The position numbers and the translations under genes are program-made. This document shows positions 19,055 to 30,791 of a stretch of DNA of 64,000 nucleotides, in pieces (positions within the stretch are counted from its first letter, which is position 1; every line of letters begins with the position of its first letter). The stretch spans positions 1,487,927-1,551,926 of the forward strand of contig NZ_CH902578.1 in NCBI RefSeq assembly GCF_000152805.1, given 5' to 3'. The DNA is from Maritimibacter alkaliphilus HTCC2654. Its GTDB lineage: Bacteria > Pseudomonadota > Alphaproteobacteria > Rhodobacterales > Rhodobacteraceae. Under the pieces are notes generated by a model. It had not been told where the DNA came from. It ran no database searches and saw only the letters and a program-made list of their open reading frames with translations.

Positions 19055-19546
19055 ATGAACCGTGCAACCCGGATCGAAGACCTCGTGACCCCCGACAAGG
19101 CCCTGTCGATGTCGGGCCTCGACTACATGCGCGGCATCCTGTCGGGCGACCTGCCCGGCCCGCCCATCGGCGCGACCCTCGGCTATGAACTGCACGCGGT
19201 CGACGCGGGCCGCGTGGTGTTTCGCGGCACCCCGACCTTCGACTTCTGCAACCCGATGGGCACGGTGCATGGCGGCTGGTACGGCACGCTGCTGGACAGT
19301 TGCATGGCCTGCGCGGTGATGACCACGGTGCCCCAAGGGTCGACCTATACGACGCTCGAATACAAGATCAACATCGTGCGCCCGATCCCTCTCGGCACCG
19401 AGATCGAGGCGATCGGCACCACCCAGCACAGCGGCCGCTCCACCGGCGTCGCGAACGGCGAAATCCGTGGGGTCGCGGACGGCAAGCTCTATGCCACCGG
19501 ATCGACCACCTGCATCGTCATGCAGATTGGGTCGCCTCGGGCGTGA
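19055..19546 (+). CDS. PaaI family thioesterase
   Basis: A 163-residue hotdog-fold acyl-CoA thioesterase. The signature NPMGTVHGGWYGTLLDSCMA contains the HGG motif and the acidic residue of the PaaI group. Such enzymes hydrolyse aryl- or acyl-CoA thioesters in the cytoplasm; the substrate is not deducible. The ATG has GAGGAGG eight bases upstream. Its last 29 bases overlap the 3' end of the convergent DUF2235 gene. Confidence 0.85.
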   Translation: MNRATRIEDLVTPDKALSMSGLDYMRGILSGDLPGPPIGATLGYELHAVDAGRVVFRGTPTFDFCNPMGTVHGGWYGTLLDSCMACAVMTTVPQGSTYTTLEYKINIVRPIPLGTEIEAIGTTQHSGRSTGVANGEIRGVADGKLYATGSTTCIVMQIGSPRA

Positions 19547-20630
19547 TCGGGTCGATCGGGTCCGGCATCTCGGGATCCCAGTCCCGCTCCGAAGGATCGC
19601 GGCCCCGTTTGCGTTTCGCGCGCAGGACGAAGATTTTTCCCCAGCCGTGAAACGTGCCCATCGACGGCGCGTCCGGGTTCGGCGGGAACCGCGCACGCCA
19701 GCCTTCGGGCAGCGTCAGCCCGACCGCTTCGGCCTTGCCCAGCATCCAGTGCAAGGACACGAAAGACCGGGGGCGCGCCGCCTTGAACGTGCCGATCTGC
19801 CCGCCCACGTCGCCGTGGCTGCCGGGAAACCACACCTGTTCGACACGCCCCGGATACTCCCCCGTCGTCTCCCAGATGAGCGGTTCATAGGCCGACCGCG
19901 TCTCGTCCCGCGCCAGCGCGTGATAGCCGTGCAGCACGTGGCGATCGAGGTTCGCGTCGTGGAACTTGTGCTTGTTCTCGTAGAGCCGCCAGATCAGCGG
20001 CCAGGTCAGACCCAACGCCTTCACCGTATCCCAGACGCCGATCATCTCGATTGTCGTGCTTTCGTGACAATAGGCCTGAGAAAACGCGCGCGAGGCGTCG
20101 CTGATCTCTTCGGCCTCGTAATGGCGATAGGCCTGCAACACGTTGCGCTCGGTCGCATGTTCGGCCTTCAAAAGCCCGACACGCCCGATCAGGCCGGACA
20201 GCGACCGGACCGCGAAGGCGCCCCGCGAATACCCGAAGAGATAGATCTTGTCGCCCGGACGATACCGGCTTGCCAGCACGCCGTAGGCCCGCCTGATCTG
20301 CCGGTTGATCCCCTTGCCGGTCGCGACCGTCCACGCCGATTTCCACCCGCGCCACTGGATGCCCGCCTCGTAGTAGACCGAGATCTTGGCGCCATGCCCG
20401 GACCGCCGCACCTCGTCCATCAGGCGATAGACGAGGCCCGCGTTGGTCTCTTCCCCCGGATCGAGCGAGGACATGGTGCCATCGAGCACGATGACGTGGG
20501 TGACGGGTTCGCGCGCCGGTGTGTCGGCGCTGGCCGACAGCACCCGGCCGCGCAGCCATTTGCGAAAGCGGGTGAACCCGCCGTCGGTCAGCCCGTGAAG
20601 CGCCCGGTTGAGGCGGGTCTTCAGCGACAT
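19518..20630 (-). CDS. DUF2235 (Tle1-like) alpha/beta hydrolase
   Basis: A 370-residue protein of the DUF2235 family, which includes the type VI secretion phospholipase effectors Tle1 and related housekeeping hydrolases. The nucleophile elbow is LFGYSRGAFAVRSL (GxSxG) and the opening strand VIVLDGTMSSL corresponds to the usual DGT motif. The Asp and His of the triad probably lie in IEMIGVWDTVKALG and FPGSHGDVGG. There is no signal peptide and no T6SS or immunity gene nearby, so a toxin role is not supported. ATG at 20630; the CODH-like gene ends 16 bases upstream on the same strand. Confidence 0.8.
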   Translation of the reverse strand: MSLKTRLNRALHGLTDGGFTRFRKWLRGRVLSASADTPAREPVTHVIVLDGTMSSLDPGEETNAGLVYRLMDEVRRSGHGAKISVYYEAGIQWRGWKSAWTVATGKGINRQIRRAYGVLASRYRPGDKIYLFGYSRGAFAVRSLSGLIGRVGLLKAEHATERNVLQAYRHYEAEEISDASRAFSQAYCHESTTIEMIGVWDTVKALGLTWPLIWRLYENKHKFHDANLDRHVLHGYHALARDETRSAYEPLIWETTGEYPGRVEQVWFPGSHGDVGGQIGTFKAARPRSFVSLHWMLGKAEAVGLTLPEGWRARFPPNPDAPSMGTFHGWGKIFVLRAKRKRGRDPSERDWDPEMPDPIDPITPEATQSA

Positions 20631-20646
20631 GACCGCACCGGAACCA

Positions 20647-22935
20647 TCACTCGGCGTCCCGTAGCATCTGCCAGACGCGCAGGGGCGTATAGGGCATCTG
20701 AGGATCGCGCACACCGCGCTGCCACAGCGCATCGGTGATGGCGTTGCCGATGGCGGCCATCGACCCGACCGTGCCCGCCTCGCCGCAGCCCTTCATCCCC
20801 ATGACGTTGGCGGTCGAGGGCACGGGTTCGGTGGTAAATTTCATGAACGGCGTGTTGTCGGCGCGCGGCATGGCATAGTCCATGAAGGAGGCGGTCAGAA
20901 CCTGACCGTCTTCATCCGTCACGAGTTGCTCCATCATCAGCTGACCCATGCCCTGAACCACGCCACCATGCACCTGACCTTCAACGAGCAACGGGTTTAT
21001 CATGTTCCCGAAGTCATCCGTCACGGTGTAGCGATCCAGACGGGTGACGCCGGTCTCGGGGTCCACCTCGACCTCGGCCACATGGGCACCGTTCGGGAAC
21101 GACCGCGCGGGCAGCTTGGCCGTCTCGGTGGTGCGCAGCAGATCGTCGCGGCCCTTGGCTTTCGCCAGCGCCGCCGCGTCCAGCATCGTCGGCGTCAGGT
21201 TCGACCCCTTGATGCGGAACACCTCGTCATCGAAGCTCACATCCTCGACCGCGACCTCTTCGACCTCGGCCAGAAACGCGCTGAACCCTTCGACGACCTT
21301 GGCGACCGTCTGAAGCGTCACGTTGTTCTGCACGGTGACCGAGCGTGACCCCCCGGTGCCGCCGCCCCGTGCGATCCGGTCGCTGTCGCCCTGCACGATC
21401 TCGATCCGGTCCACGGGGATGCCGGTCTGGTCCGACAGGAACTTGGCATAGACCGTTTCATGCCCCTGCCCGTTCGACTGCGTGCCGACATACAAAAGCG
21501 CCCGCCCGTCTTCGGTGAATTCGAGCGTCGCGTCCTCTTCGGGCGAACCGAGGATCGACTCGATGTAGTAACACAGCCCGATGCCGCGCAGTTTGCCCGC
21601 TTTCTCGCTGTCCTCATGCCGTTTGGCGTAACCCTGAAGATCGGCCTCGTCGGCCACGCGCGACAGCACCTTGTTGAACTCACCGACGTCATAGGTCTCG
21701 CCGACGATCGTGTCATAGGGGAAGGCATCGGGCGCGATGAAGTTGCGGCGCCGGATATCCCACGGGTCGATGCCCAACGCGCGCGCGGCGCGGTCCATCA
21801 TCGTTTCGAGCAGGTAAATCGCCTCGGGCCGCCCCGCCCCGCGATAGGCGTCGACCTGCACGGTGTTCGTATAGATCCCCTTGGTGTTCAGCCACGCGGT
21901 CTGAATGTCATAGACCCCGGTCAGCACGCGGGAGAATAACTGCGCCTGAATGCCCTGACCGAACTGGCCGTTGTAGGCGCCGAGGTCCGACAGGCTTTCG
22001 ACCTTGTAGGCGGTGATCCTGAAGTCCGTATCGAAGGCCAGTGTCGCGGTGTGCGTCAACGCGCGGCCCGCATTGTCGGTCAGCAGCGATTCCGAGCGAT
22101 CGGCGATCCAGCGCACCGGATGGTTCAGCACGCGCGCGGCATGAACCAGCACGATGTATTCGGGATACATCTGCCCCTTCATGCCGAACCCGCCGCCCAC
22201 GTCGGGGGTCGTCACCTTCAGATCGTCCTCGTCCATGCCCAGCGCCTTGGCGATCTGGCCCTTGGGGCCCCAGACACCCTGACCCGAAAACGCGAAATGC
22301 ATCCGGCCGTTCTCGATCGGCTCGGCAAAGGCCCCGCGCGGCTCCATCGACACGGCGGCGACGCGGGTGTCGGCCACCTCGCAGGTCACCACATGGGCGG
22401 CGTCCGCAATCGCCGTTTCGGTCGCGTCGCGATCCCCGATCCCGAAATCATAGGCGAGGTTGTCCGGCACGTCGTCATGCACCAGCGGGCCGCCGGGCGC
22501 GATTTCCAGATGCGGGTCCAGTTCGTCGATGTCGAGTTCGATCATCTCGGCGGCGTCCTTGGCCACGTCGATGCTGTCGGCCACGATGAACGCCACCGCC
22601 TCGCCCACGAAGCGCACCTTGCCTTTGGCCAGCGGCGGCCGTTTCGGTGCCGCGCCCTTGGTCCCGTCGACATTGGTCATGCGCAAAGACCACATATCGA
22701 GCGCCACGCCCGCCGCCTCCAGATCGTCGGCGGTGAGGATCAGATGGACACCGTCCAGGTCGCGCGCATCGTCCAGACCCAGCTCGGCAATCGTGCCATG
22801 GGCGACCTGAGAGCGCAGGAAATATCCGAAATACGCGTTTTCGGGCGCGACATCGTCGATATACCGGCCCTCGCCTTTCAGAAAGCGAACATCCTCAAGC
22901 CGAGTGAAGGATTGGGCCTTGCCGAACTTTTCCAT
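20647..22935 (-). CDS. Molybdopterin-binding large subunit, CO/xanthine dehydrogenase family (form II-like)
   Basis: A 762-residue protein of the CoxL/XdhB superfamily, whose members oxidise CO, purines, aldehydes or N-heterocycles with a molybdopterin-cytosine-dinucleotide cofactor. It contains the active-site loop AYRGAGR of form II (BMS) CoxL-like enzymes instead of AYxCSFR of true aerobic CO dehydrogenases, plus VGGGFGMKGQMYPE and GGGTGGSRSVTVQ in the cofactor domain and GCGEAGTVGSM near the C-terminus, which holds the catalytic Glu. The FAD (CoxM) and 2Fe-2S (CoxS) partners and accessory genes that normally adjoin it are absent. The real substrate is open and CO is unlikely. Confidence 0.85.
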   Translation of the reverse strand: MEKFGKAQSFTRLEDVRFLKGEGRYIDDVAPENAYFGYFLRSQVAHGTIAELGLDDARDLDGVHLILTADDLEAAGVALDMWSLRMTNVDGTKGAAPKRPPLAKGKVRFVGEAVAFIVADSIDVAKDAAEMIELDIDELDPHLEIAPGGPLVHDDVPDNLAYDFGIGDRDATETAIADAAHVVTCEVADTRVAAVSMEPRGAFAEPIENGRMHFAFSGQGVWGPKGQIAKALGMDEDDLKVTTPDVGGGFGMKGQMYPEYIVLVHAARVLNHPVRWIADRSESLLTDNAGRALTHTATLAFDTDFRITAYKVESLSDLGAYNGQFGQGIQAQLFSRVLTGVYDIQTAWLNTKGIYTNTVQVDAYRGAGRPEAIYLLETMMDRAARALGIDPWDIRRRNFIAPDAFPYDTIVGETYDVGEFNKVLSRVADEADLQGYAKRHEDSEKAGKLRGIGLCYYIESILGSPEEDATLEFTEDGRALLYVGTQSNGQGHETVYAKFLSDQTGIPVDRIEIVQGDSDRIARGGGTGGSRSVTVQNNVTLQTVAKVVEGFSAFLAEVEEVAVEDVSFDDEVFRIKGSNLTPTMLDAAALAKAKGRDDLLRTTETAKLPARSFPNGAHVAEVEVDPETGVTRLDRYTVTDDFGNMINPLLVEGQVHGGVVQGMGQLMMEQLVTDEDGQVLTASFMDYAMPRADNTPFMKFTTEPVPSTANVMGMKGCGEAGTVGSMAAIGNAITDALWQRGVRDPQMPYTPLRVWQMLRDAE

Positions 22936-22965
22936 GGTGACTCCCGCGCGACTACGCGGGTGACA

Positions 22966-24117
22966 CTAGCTTTGCGTGGCGCGATGTCCACCCCGGCGCA
23001 CCGTCACGATTTCATGTGCACCATACCCGTTGAACCGCGTGTTGGTCGCGGTCGAATAGGCCCCCATCCCGTCGAAGATCAGCACATCCCCTTCGCAAAG
23101 GTCCGCGGGCAAGGCCACCTCGCCCGGCAGCCGGTCGAGGGAATCGCAGGTCGGCCCGTAAAGAACGCGCGGCGACGGCGCGCCCCGGCGCGGCGTCCCG
23201 TCCGGCGCGACGACACGCATCCGGCCATAGGGCCCCATGATCGGCACCTCGGCCAGAAGTCCGTAGATCCCGTCGTTGAGAAAAAGCGATCCGCAGCCCC
23301 GGATCGCCTTGACCCGCACGGCGAGCGAGAATGCCTCGGCCACCATCGCCCGCCCCGGCTCGCACACAAGATGCGGCTGGGTATCGCCGAAGGCCCCGGC
23401 GACGGCCCGCGCGATTTCGGCAAAGATCGGTTCCAGCCGGGCACCCGTGCCCCGGTCGGAGGGAAAGCCTCCGCCGACGTTCAGCCGGGCAAGCGGAACG
23501 CCCGCCTTTCGCGAAATCTCACCGCAGGTTTCGATGTAACGCGCCCAGGCCGCCGGATCTTCGCATTGGGTGCCGGGATGGAACGTCATCGCGGGCACGT
23601 ATCCGGCCGCCACGACCGCCCGCAGCAGGTCGACGCAACCCTCGGGCGGCTCCCCGAACTTGGCGCCGAAGTCATAGGCCGCGCCCTTGACCGGCAGCGC
23701 CAGACGCACCGAAACCTCGACGCCCTGCGGCACACGGCCCTTGAGTTTCTCCAACTCCCCGAACCCGTCGATGGAATAGGACGCGACACCAGCCGCCACC
23801 GCCGCGTCGATCTCGGGAATGCTGCGCACCGGATTGTTGTAATGCAGCGTGGCGAAGGGCACGACCTCGCGCACCAGTGCGATCTCGGCCGGCGACGCCA
23901 CGTCGAAACTGGTCACCCCGACCTGCGCCAGCGTGTCGATCACGCCGGGATTGTCGTTCGCCTTGACCGCATAGGTCACCAGCCCCGGAAACCCCTCGCG
24001 AAACCGCCGCGCGGTCTCGGCCAGCGTTTCAGGCGAGAAATACAGCACCGGATGATCCGGCGTGGTGGCGCGCAGATGGTCGATCTCTGTCGCCCAGATG
24101 CGGGAATACCTGCTCAT
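22966..24117 (-). CDS. Ornithine decarboxylase (fold type III)
   Basis: The enzyme removes CO2 from ornithine to give putrescine, the first polyamine. The 383-residue alanine-racemase-fold decarboxylase has the PLP lysine in TYAVKANDNP (Lys52), FHPGTQC, GGGFPSDRG, EPGRAMV and the eukaryotic-type signature YGPTCDSLDRL with the second active-site Cys. Lysine or mixed specificity cannot be excluded. The divergent Lrp-type gene 117 bases away is the probable regulator. Homospermidine synthase at 59193-60617 would use its product. The ATG at 24117 was chosen over an upstream extension lacking similarity. Confidence 0.88.
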   Translation of the reverse strand: MSRYSRIWATEIDHLRATTPDHPVLYFSPETLAETARRFREGFPGLVTYAVKANDNPGVIDTLAQVGVTSFDVASPAEIALVREVVPFATLHYNNPVRSIPEIDAAVAAGVASYSIDGFGELEKLKGRVPQGVEVSVRLALPVKGAAYDFGAKFGEPPEGCVDLLRAVVAAGYVPAMTFHPGTQCEDPAAWARYIETCGEISRKAGVPLARLNVGGGFPSDRGTGARLEPIFAEIARAVAGAFGDTQPHLVCEPGRAMVAEAFSLAVRVKAIRGCGSLFLNDGIYGLLAEVPIMGPYGRMRVVAPDGTPRRGAPSPRVLYGPTCDSLDRLPGEVALPADLCEGDVLIFDGMGAYSTATNTRFNGYGAHEIVTVRRGGHRATQS

Positions 24118-24200
24118 GTCGTTGCCCCTGTTCGCTTTTCTACCCAAAAGCGTGGGGCCGAATTCCGTCGATTCATAGCGACACATCGGGCGTTTCGTGG

Positions 24201-24225
24201 TTTTCTTCCGTCATAACGACGAAAA
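24201..24225. promoter_or_regulatory. Imperfect palindrome between ODC and Lrp genes
   Basis: TTTTC-N3-CGT-CATA-ACG-N2-GAAAA is an A/T-flanked dyad lying 9 bases before the Lrp-type start and 84 bases upstream of the decarboxylase start. Lrp/AsnC regulators usually bind such AT-rich dyads in the shared intergenic region. Candidate operator, not proven. Confidence 0.45.
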
Positions 24226-24234
24226 GGCCGACAG

Positions 24235-26312
<2,078 letters not shown>

Positions 26313-26320
26313 GCACCTCC

Positions 26321-26342
26321 CGGCGCGAAATATCCCGCGCCG
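26321..26342 (+). terminator. Hairpin after pgm
   Basis: CGGCGCG and CGCGCCG form a perfect 7-bp stem with an 8-base AT-rich loop, eight bases past the pgm stop. There is no T-run, so it may be a weak terminator or an mRNA-end hairpin. The rest of the 234 bases up to valS holds no other clear signal. Confidence 0.4.
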
Positions 26343-26546
26343 ACGCGCAGCCTTACTTACCGCCGTTGAGGTGAGCCCGCAGCCGACGCCTCTGCCGCCA
26401 CCCGGCGGATCGCGCTCCCCGGACCACAGGCACCAGAAAGCAGCGCGGGCGCCAGCCCGCACAATTTGGCAACGCCGCCTTTCCCTTGGCCGCGCCAGCC
26501 GCTATCACCCCTTCGACCGAAGCCACCCAAGAACGGGGATGAACCC

Positions 26547-29500
26547 ATGGCCATGGACAAGACCTTCGACGCCAAGACCGCCGAGCCGCGTATTTCCGCA
26601 AAGTGGGAAGAGGCGAAAGCCTTTGCCGCTGGTGCTAATGCCTCGCGCGATGAGACCTTCACCGTGATGATCCCGCCGCCCAACGTGACGGGCGCGCTGC
26701 ATGTGGGCCATGCGTTCAACAACACGCTTCAGGACATCCTCGTGCGCTGGCACCGGATGCGCGGGTTCGACACGCTCTGGCAGCCCGGTCAGGACCACGC
26801 GGGCATCGCGACGCAGCTTCAGGTCGAAAAGATGCTGGCCGCGACCCAGCAGCCCTCGCGCCGGGAACTTGGCCGCGAGGCGTTCCTCGACAAGGTGTGG
26901 GAGTGGAAGGGGCAATACGGCGGCACCATCGTCGAGCAGTTGAAGCGCCTCGGCGCCTCCTGCGACTGGGACCGCAACGCCTTTACCATGGCAGGCGCCG
27001 ATGGCGACCCGCGCACCGGGCACGAGAACTCGCCCAACTTCCATGACGCGGTCATCAAGGTCTTTCTCGATATGTATCAGAAGGGCTTCATCTATCGCGG
27101 CAAGCGGCTGGTGAACTGGGACCCGCATTTCGAAACCGCGATCTCGGACCTCGAGGTCGAGAACATCGAAGTGCAGGGCCATATGTGGCACTTCAAATAC
27201 CCGCTCGCGGGCGGCGAGACCTATACGTACGTCGAGAAAGACGAGGACGGGAACGTCGTGCTCACCGAAGAGCGCGACTATATCTCGATCGCCACGACCC
27301 GGCCCGAAACCATGCTGGGCGACGGTGCGGTCGCGGTGCATCCCAAGGATGAACGCTACGCACCTATCGTGGGCAAGCTGTGCGAAATCCCGGTCGGGCC
27401 GAAAGAGCACCGCCGCCTGATCCCGATAATCACCGACGACTACCCGGACCCGACCTTCGGGTCGGGCGCGGTGAAGATCACCGGCGCGCATGACTTCAAC
27501 GACTACGCGGTCGCCACGCGCGGCGGCATTCCGATGTATCGGCTCATGGACATGGCCGGGCAGATGCGCGCGGATGGCGAAGATTACGCAACCTGTGCGA
27601 CCCGCGCGCAGGAGATCGCGAACGGCGCGGATTTCACCGGGGCCGAAGTCGATACGCTGAACCTCGTCCCCGACGATCTGCGCGGTCTGGACCGGTTCGA
27701 GGCACGCGAGCGCGTCGTCGAGCAGATCAATGCCGAAGGGCTGGCGGTCACCACGACCAACGACGAAGGCGAGACGGTGCCGTACGTCGAGAACAAGCCG
27801 ATCATGCAGCCGTTCGGGGACCGCTCGAAAGTGGTCATCGAGCCGATGCTGACCGACCAGTGGTTCGTGGACGCCGAAAAGGTCGTCGGCCCGGCGCTGG
27901 ACGCGGTGCGCGAAGGGCGCACCAAGATCATCCCCGAAAGCGGCGAGAAGACCTATTACCACTGGCTCGAAAACATCGAACCGTGGTGCATTTCGCGCCA
28001 GCTTTGGTGGGGGCATCAGATCCCGGTCTGGTACGGGCTCGACCTGTCCTATGAGGATTATGTCAGCGCCGACGGCGATCTGGACGAGATCGAAATGCTC
28101 AAGGTGCTGATGGGCGGCCTCGTCCACCGGGGCGAGGTGCATCACGCCGCCGAAAGCTTCGAGGGCGTCGTAGATGCCTTCATGGACGAAATCGCGGACA
28201 CCCCGGTTCCGATCAGCCACATGCGCATCGTCGAAGTGGCCGACAAGAAAGAAGCCATTGACGTGCTGGCCGAAACGCTCGCCACCTATACCGTCGATCA
28301 GGATCCGTCCAAGCTGGTCTATCCGGTCTGGCGCGACCCCGACGTGCTCGACACTTGGTTCTCGTCCGGTCTGTGGCCCATCGGGACGCTGGGCTGGCCC
28401 GAAGAGACGCCGGAACTGGCCAAGTATTTCCCCACGGACGTGCTGGTCACGGGCTTCGACATCCTGTTCTTCTGGGTCGCGCGCATGATGATGATGCAGC
28501 TTGCCGTGGTCGAGAAAGAGCCGTTCCACACCGTCTATCTTCACCAACTCGTGCGTGACGAGAAGGGCAAGAAGATGTCGAAGACGACCGGAAACGTCAT
28601 CGACCCGCTGGAGATCATCGACGAATACGGCGCGGATGCGCTGCGGTTCACCAATGCCTCGATGGCGGCGGTCGGCGGCGTGCTGAAGCTGTCGGAAGAG
28701 CGGATCAAGGGCTACCGGAACTTCGGCACGAAGCTGTGGAACGCGGCGCGGTTCGCCGAGATGAACGATTGCAAACCGGTGCCCGGCTTCGATCCGGCCA
28801 GCGTGAACGCGACCGTGAACAAGTGGATCGTGGGCGAGACCGCGCGGGTGCGCGAACTGGTGGACGAGGCGATCACCGCCTACCGCTTCAACGACGCGGC
28901 CAACGGGCTTTACGCCTATGTCTGGGGCAAGGTCTGCGACTGGTATCTGGAATTCGCCAAGCCGCTTCTGGCATCCGACGATGCGGCGGTCGTGGCCGAG
29001 ACGCGGGCGACGATGGCCTGGGTTATCGACCAGTGCCTGATCCTTCTGCACCCGATCATGCCCTTCATCACCGAAGAGCTCTGGGGCCAGATCGCTACGC
29101 GCGACACGCTGCTCGTCCATCAGGACTGGCCGACATACGGCGCCGACCTGATCGACGCGGATGCGGACCGGGAGTTGAACTGGGTCGTGAAGCTGATCGA
29201 AGACGTGCGTTCGGCCCGCGCCCAGATGCATGTGCCCGCTGGCCTCAAGATCCCGATGATCCTGCGCGATCTCGACGCGGCGGGTCGGGCCGCCTTTGCC
29301 ACCAATGAAACGCTGATCTTCAAACTCGCGCGGATCGACAGCGTGACCGAGATGGCCGATCTGCCCAAGGGCTGCGTGACCATCCCGGTCGAGGGCGGCA
29401 CCTTCGCCCTGCCGCTGGCCGACATCATCGACGTGGATGAAGAAAAGGCGCGGCTGGAGAAGAGCATCGGCAAGCTCGAGAAGGAGATCGGGGGGCTCAA

Positions 29501-29639
29501 GGACCGTCTGAACAACCCGAAATTCGCCGAAAACGCACCCGAGGATGTGGTGGCCGAGGCGCAAGGCAACCTCGACGCGCGTGAAGACGAGGCCGCCAAA
29601 TTGCGCGAAGCGCTGACGCGTCTGTCGGAACTGGGTTGA
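26547..29639 (+). CDS. valS: Valyl-tRNA synthetase
   Basis: A class I aminoacyl-tRNA synthetase that charges tRNA-Val and edits misactivated threonine. The 1030-residue protein has the HIGH-type motif [15 protein letters not shown] near residue 50, a CP1 editing domain, the KMSKS-type loop [11 protein letters not shown], the anticodon-binding domain and a C-terminal coiled-coil arm ([20 protein letters not shown]). The ATG at 26547 was preferred over an upstream in-frame start because the family sequence begins about there; the ATG at 26553 is also possible. It is followed by an extragenic repeat. Confidence 0.97.
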   Translation: MAMDKTFDAKTAEPRISAKWEEAKAFAAGANASRDETFTVMIPPPNVTGALHVGHAFNNTLQDILVRWHRMRGFDTLWQPGQDHAGIATQLQVEKMLAATQQPSRRELGREAFLDKVWEWKGQYGGTIVEQLKRLGASCDWDRNAFTMAGADGDPRTGHENSPNFHDAVIKVFLDMYQKGFIYRGKRLVNWDPHFETAISDLEVENIEVQGHMWHFKYPLAGGETYTYVEKDEDGNVVLTEERDYISIATTRPETMLGDGAVAVHPKDERYAPIVGKLCEIPVGPKEHRRLIPIITDDYPDPTFGSGAVKITGAHDFNDYAVATRGGIPMYRLMDMAGQMRADGEDYATCATRAQEIANGADFTGAEVDTLNLVPDDLRGLDRFEARERVVEQINAEGLAVTTTNDEGETVPYVENKPIMQPFGDRSKVVIEPMLTDQWFVDAEKVVGPALDAVREGRTKIIPESGEKTYYHWLENIEPWCISRQLWWGHQIPVWYGLDLSYEDYVSADGDLDEIEMLKVLMGGLVHRGEVHHAAESFEGVVDAFMDEIADTPVPISHMRIVEVADKKEAIDVLAETLATYTVDQDPSKLVYPVWRDPDVLDTWFSSGLWPIGTLGWPEETPELAKYFPTDVLVTGFDILFFWVARMMMMQLAVVEKEPFHTVYLHQLVRDEKGKKMSKTTGNVIDPLEIIDEYGADALRFTNASMAAVGGVLKLSEERIKGYRNFGTKLWNAARFAEMNDCKPVPGFDPASVNATVNKWIVGETARVRELVDEAITAYRFNDAANGLYAYVWGKVCDWYLEFAKPLLASDDAAVVAETRATMAWVIDQCLILLHPIMPFITEELWGQIATRDTLLVHQDWPTYGADLIDADADRELNWVVKLIEDVRSARAQMHVPAGLKIPMILRDLDAAGRAAFATNETLIFKLARIDSVTEMADLPKGCVTIPVEGGTFALPLADIIDVDEEKARLEKSIGKLEKEIGGLKDRLNNPKFAENAPEDVVAEAQGNLDAREDEAAKLREALTRLSELG

Positions 29640-29651
29640 GGGATTGCGCCG

Positions 29652-29790
29652 GGGCTGACGCCCCGTCGCGGTGGCTCGCTACGCTCGCGGGCGGCGACCT
29701 CGCCGGGTCGGGACGGCGGTGAGGTGCGAGGGGGCTGTCTGCCCCCGCGCGCTTCGCGCGCCCCCCGAAGGTTTTCGGAAACAGAGAAGG
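29652..29790 (+). repeat. Extragenic repeat, copy 3, between valS and ribF
   Basis: The 210-base gap holds several GC hairpins (GGGGCTGACGCCCC at 29652-29665; a GCGCGC...GCGCGC dyad near 29748) and then CCCCCCGAAGGTTTTCGGAA ACAGAGAAG at 29761-29789, the same core as at 489 and 53593. It lies directly after a stop codon and before the next gene. Confidence 0.6.
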
Positions 29791-29849
29791 GGCGGGCCGT
29801 GCGCCTTTTGCGGCTTGCGGGGCACGCGCGGCGCGGCTACTCCCAACAT

Positions 29850-30788
29850 ATGCGGATCATTCGGGATTTTCAGTTCGTCGAACAGAAGGACCGGGGCGCT
29901 TCGGTGGCCATCGGGAATTTCGACGGCGTGCATCGGGGCCATCAGTTCGTCATCGACATCGCGCGGCGCGAGGCGACGGCCTTGAGCGCGCCGCTCGGCG
30001 TGATGACGTTCGAGCCGCATCCGCGTGAGTATTTCGCGCCCGGCGGCGATCCGTTCCGGCTTATGAATGCCGAGGCGCGGGCGAACCGGCTGGACTGGCT
30101 GGGCGTCGAAAAGCTGTATGAACTGACCTTCAACGACACGCTTTCGGCGCTCACGCCCGAGGATTTCGCCCGCCGGGTCATTGTCGATGGGCTCGGCCTG
30201 AGGCACGTCGTGGTCGGGGCGGATTTCCACTTCGGGGCGAAGCGCGCGGGCAATGTCGACACGCTTGTCGCGCTGGGGCAAGAGATGGGGTTCGGCGTGA
30301 CCGTCGCGCCGCTGATGCATGACGACGACGTCGAAATCTCGTCGACCGCGATCCGGCAGGCGCTGAGCGAGGGTCGGCCGCGCGATGCGGCGCGGATGCT
30401 GGGGCATTGGCACCGGATCGACGGCACCGTGGTGCGCGGCGATCAGCGCGGGCGCGATCTGGGCTATCCGACGATCAACATGTCCATCGCGGGGCTGCAC
30501 CCGCCCAAGTTCGGGGTCTACGCGGTCAAGGCCGACGTGCTGACCGGCCCCCATGCGGGGGAATACGGCGGGGCCGCGTCGATCGGCGTGCGGCCCACCT
30601 TCGGCGAGAACCTTCCCAACATCGAAACCTTCCTGTTCGACTTCAAAGGCGATCTTTATGGCGAGCACATTTCGGTCGCGCTGGTCGATTATCTCAGGCC
30701 CGAGGAACGGTTCGACAGCCTCGACGCGCTCATCGAACAGATGGACGACGACTGCGCCAAGGCGCGCGCGGTGCTGGCCGCGACCTGA
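29850..30788 (+). CDS. ribF: Bifunctional riboflavin kinase / FAD synthetase
   Basis: RibF phosphorylates riboflavin to FMN and then adenylylates it to FAD. The 312-residue protein has the N-terminal nucleotidyltransferase domain (AIGNFDGVHRGHQFV, ISSTAIRQAL) and the C-terminal flavokinase domain (GTVVRGDQRGRDLGYPTINM). The ATG at 29850 opens the conserved domain; the longer upstream frame runs through repeat sequence and is rejected. In many relatives this gene sits near the HAD/MaoC pair; here they are 26 kb apart. Confidence 0.95.
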   Translation: MRIIRDFQFVEQKDRGASVAIGNFDGVHRGHQFVIDIARREATALSAPLGVMTFEPHPREYFAPGGDPFRLMNAEARANRLDWLGVEKLYELTFNDTLSALTPEDFARRVIVDGLGLRHVVVGADFHFGAKRAGNVDTLVALGQEMGFGVTVAPLMHDDDVEISSTAIRQALSEGRPRDAARMLGHWHRIDGTVVRGDQRGRDLGYPTINMSIAGLHPPKFGVYAVKADVLTGPHAGEYGGAASIGVRPTFGENLPNIETFLFDFKGDLYGEHISVALVDYLRPEERFDSLDALIEQMDDDCAKARAVLAAT

Positions 30789-30791
30789 TCG

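Noticed and set aside
19518-20630. DUF2235 gene as a type VI toxin effector
   Set aside because: The family includes Tle1 effectors, but there is no VgrG, PAAR, adaptor or immunity gene nearby.
20647-22935. Aerobic CO dehydrogenase
   Set aside because: The active-site loop is AYRGAGR rather than AYxCSFR and the partner subunits are absent, so CO oxidation cannot be claimed.
22051-24216. Plus-strand open frame of about 721 codons
   Set aside because: Runs antisense through both the CoxL-like and ornithine decarboxylase genes; no domain seen.
26505-29564. Minus-strand open frame of about 1019 codons
   Set aside because: Exact shadow of valS; composition is not protein-like.
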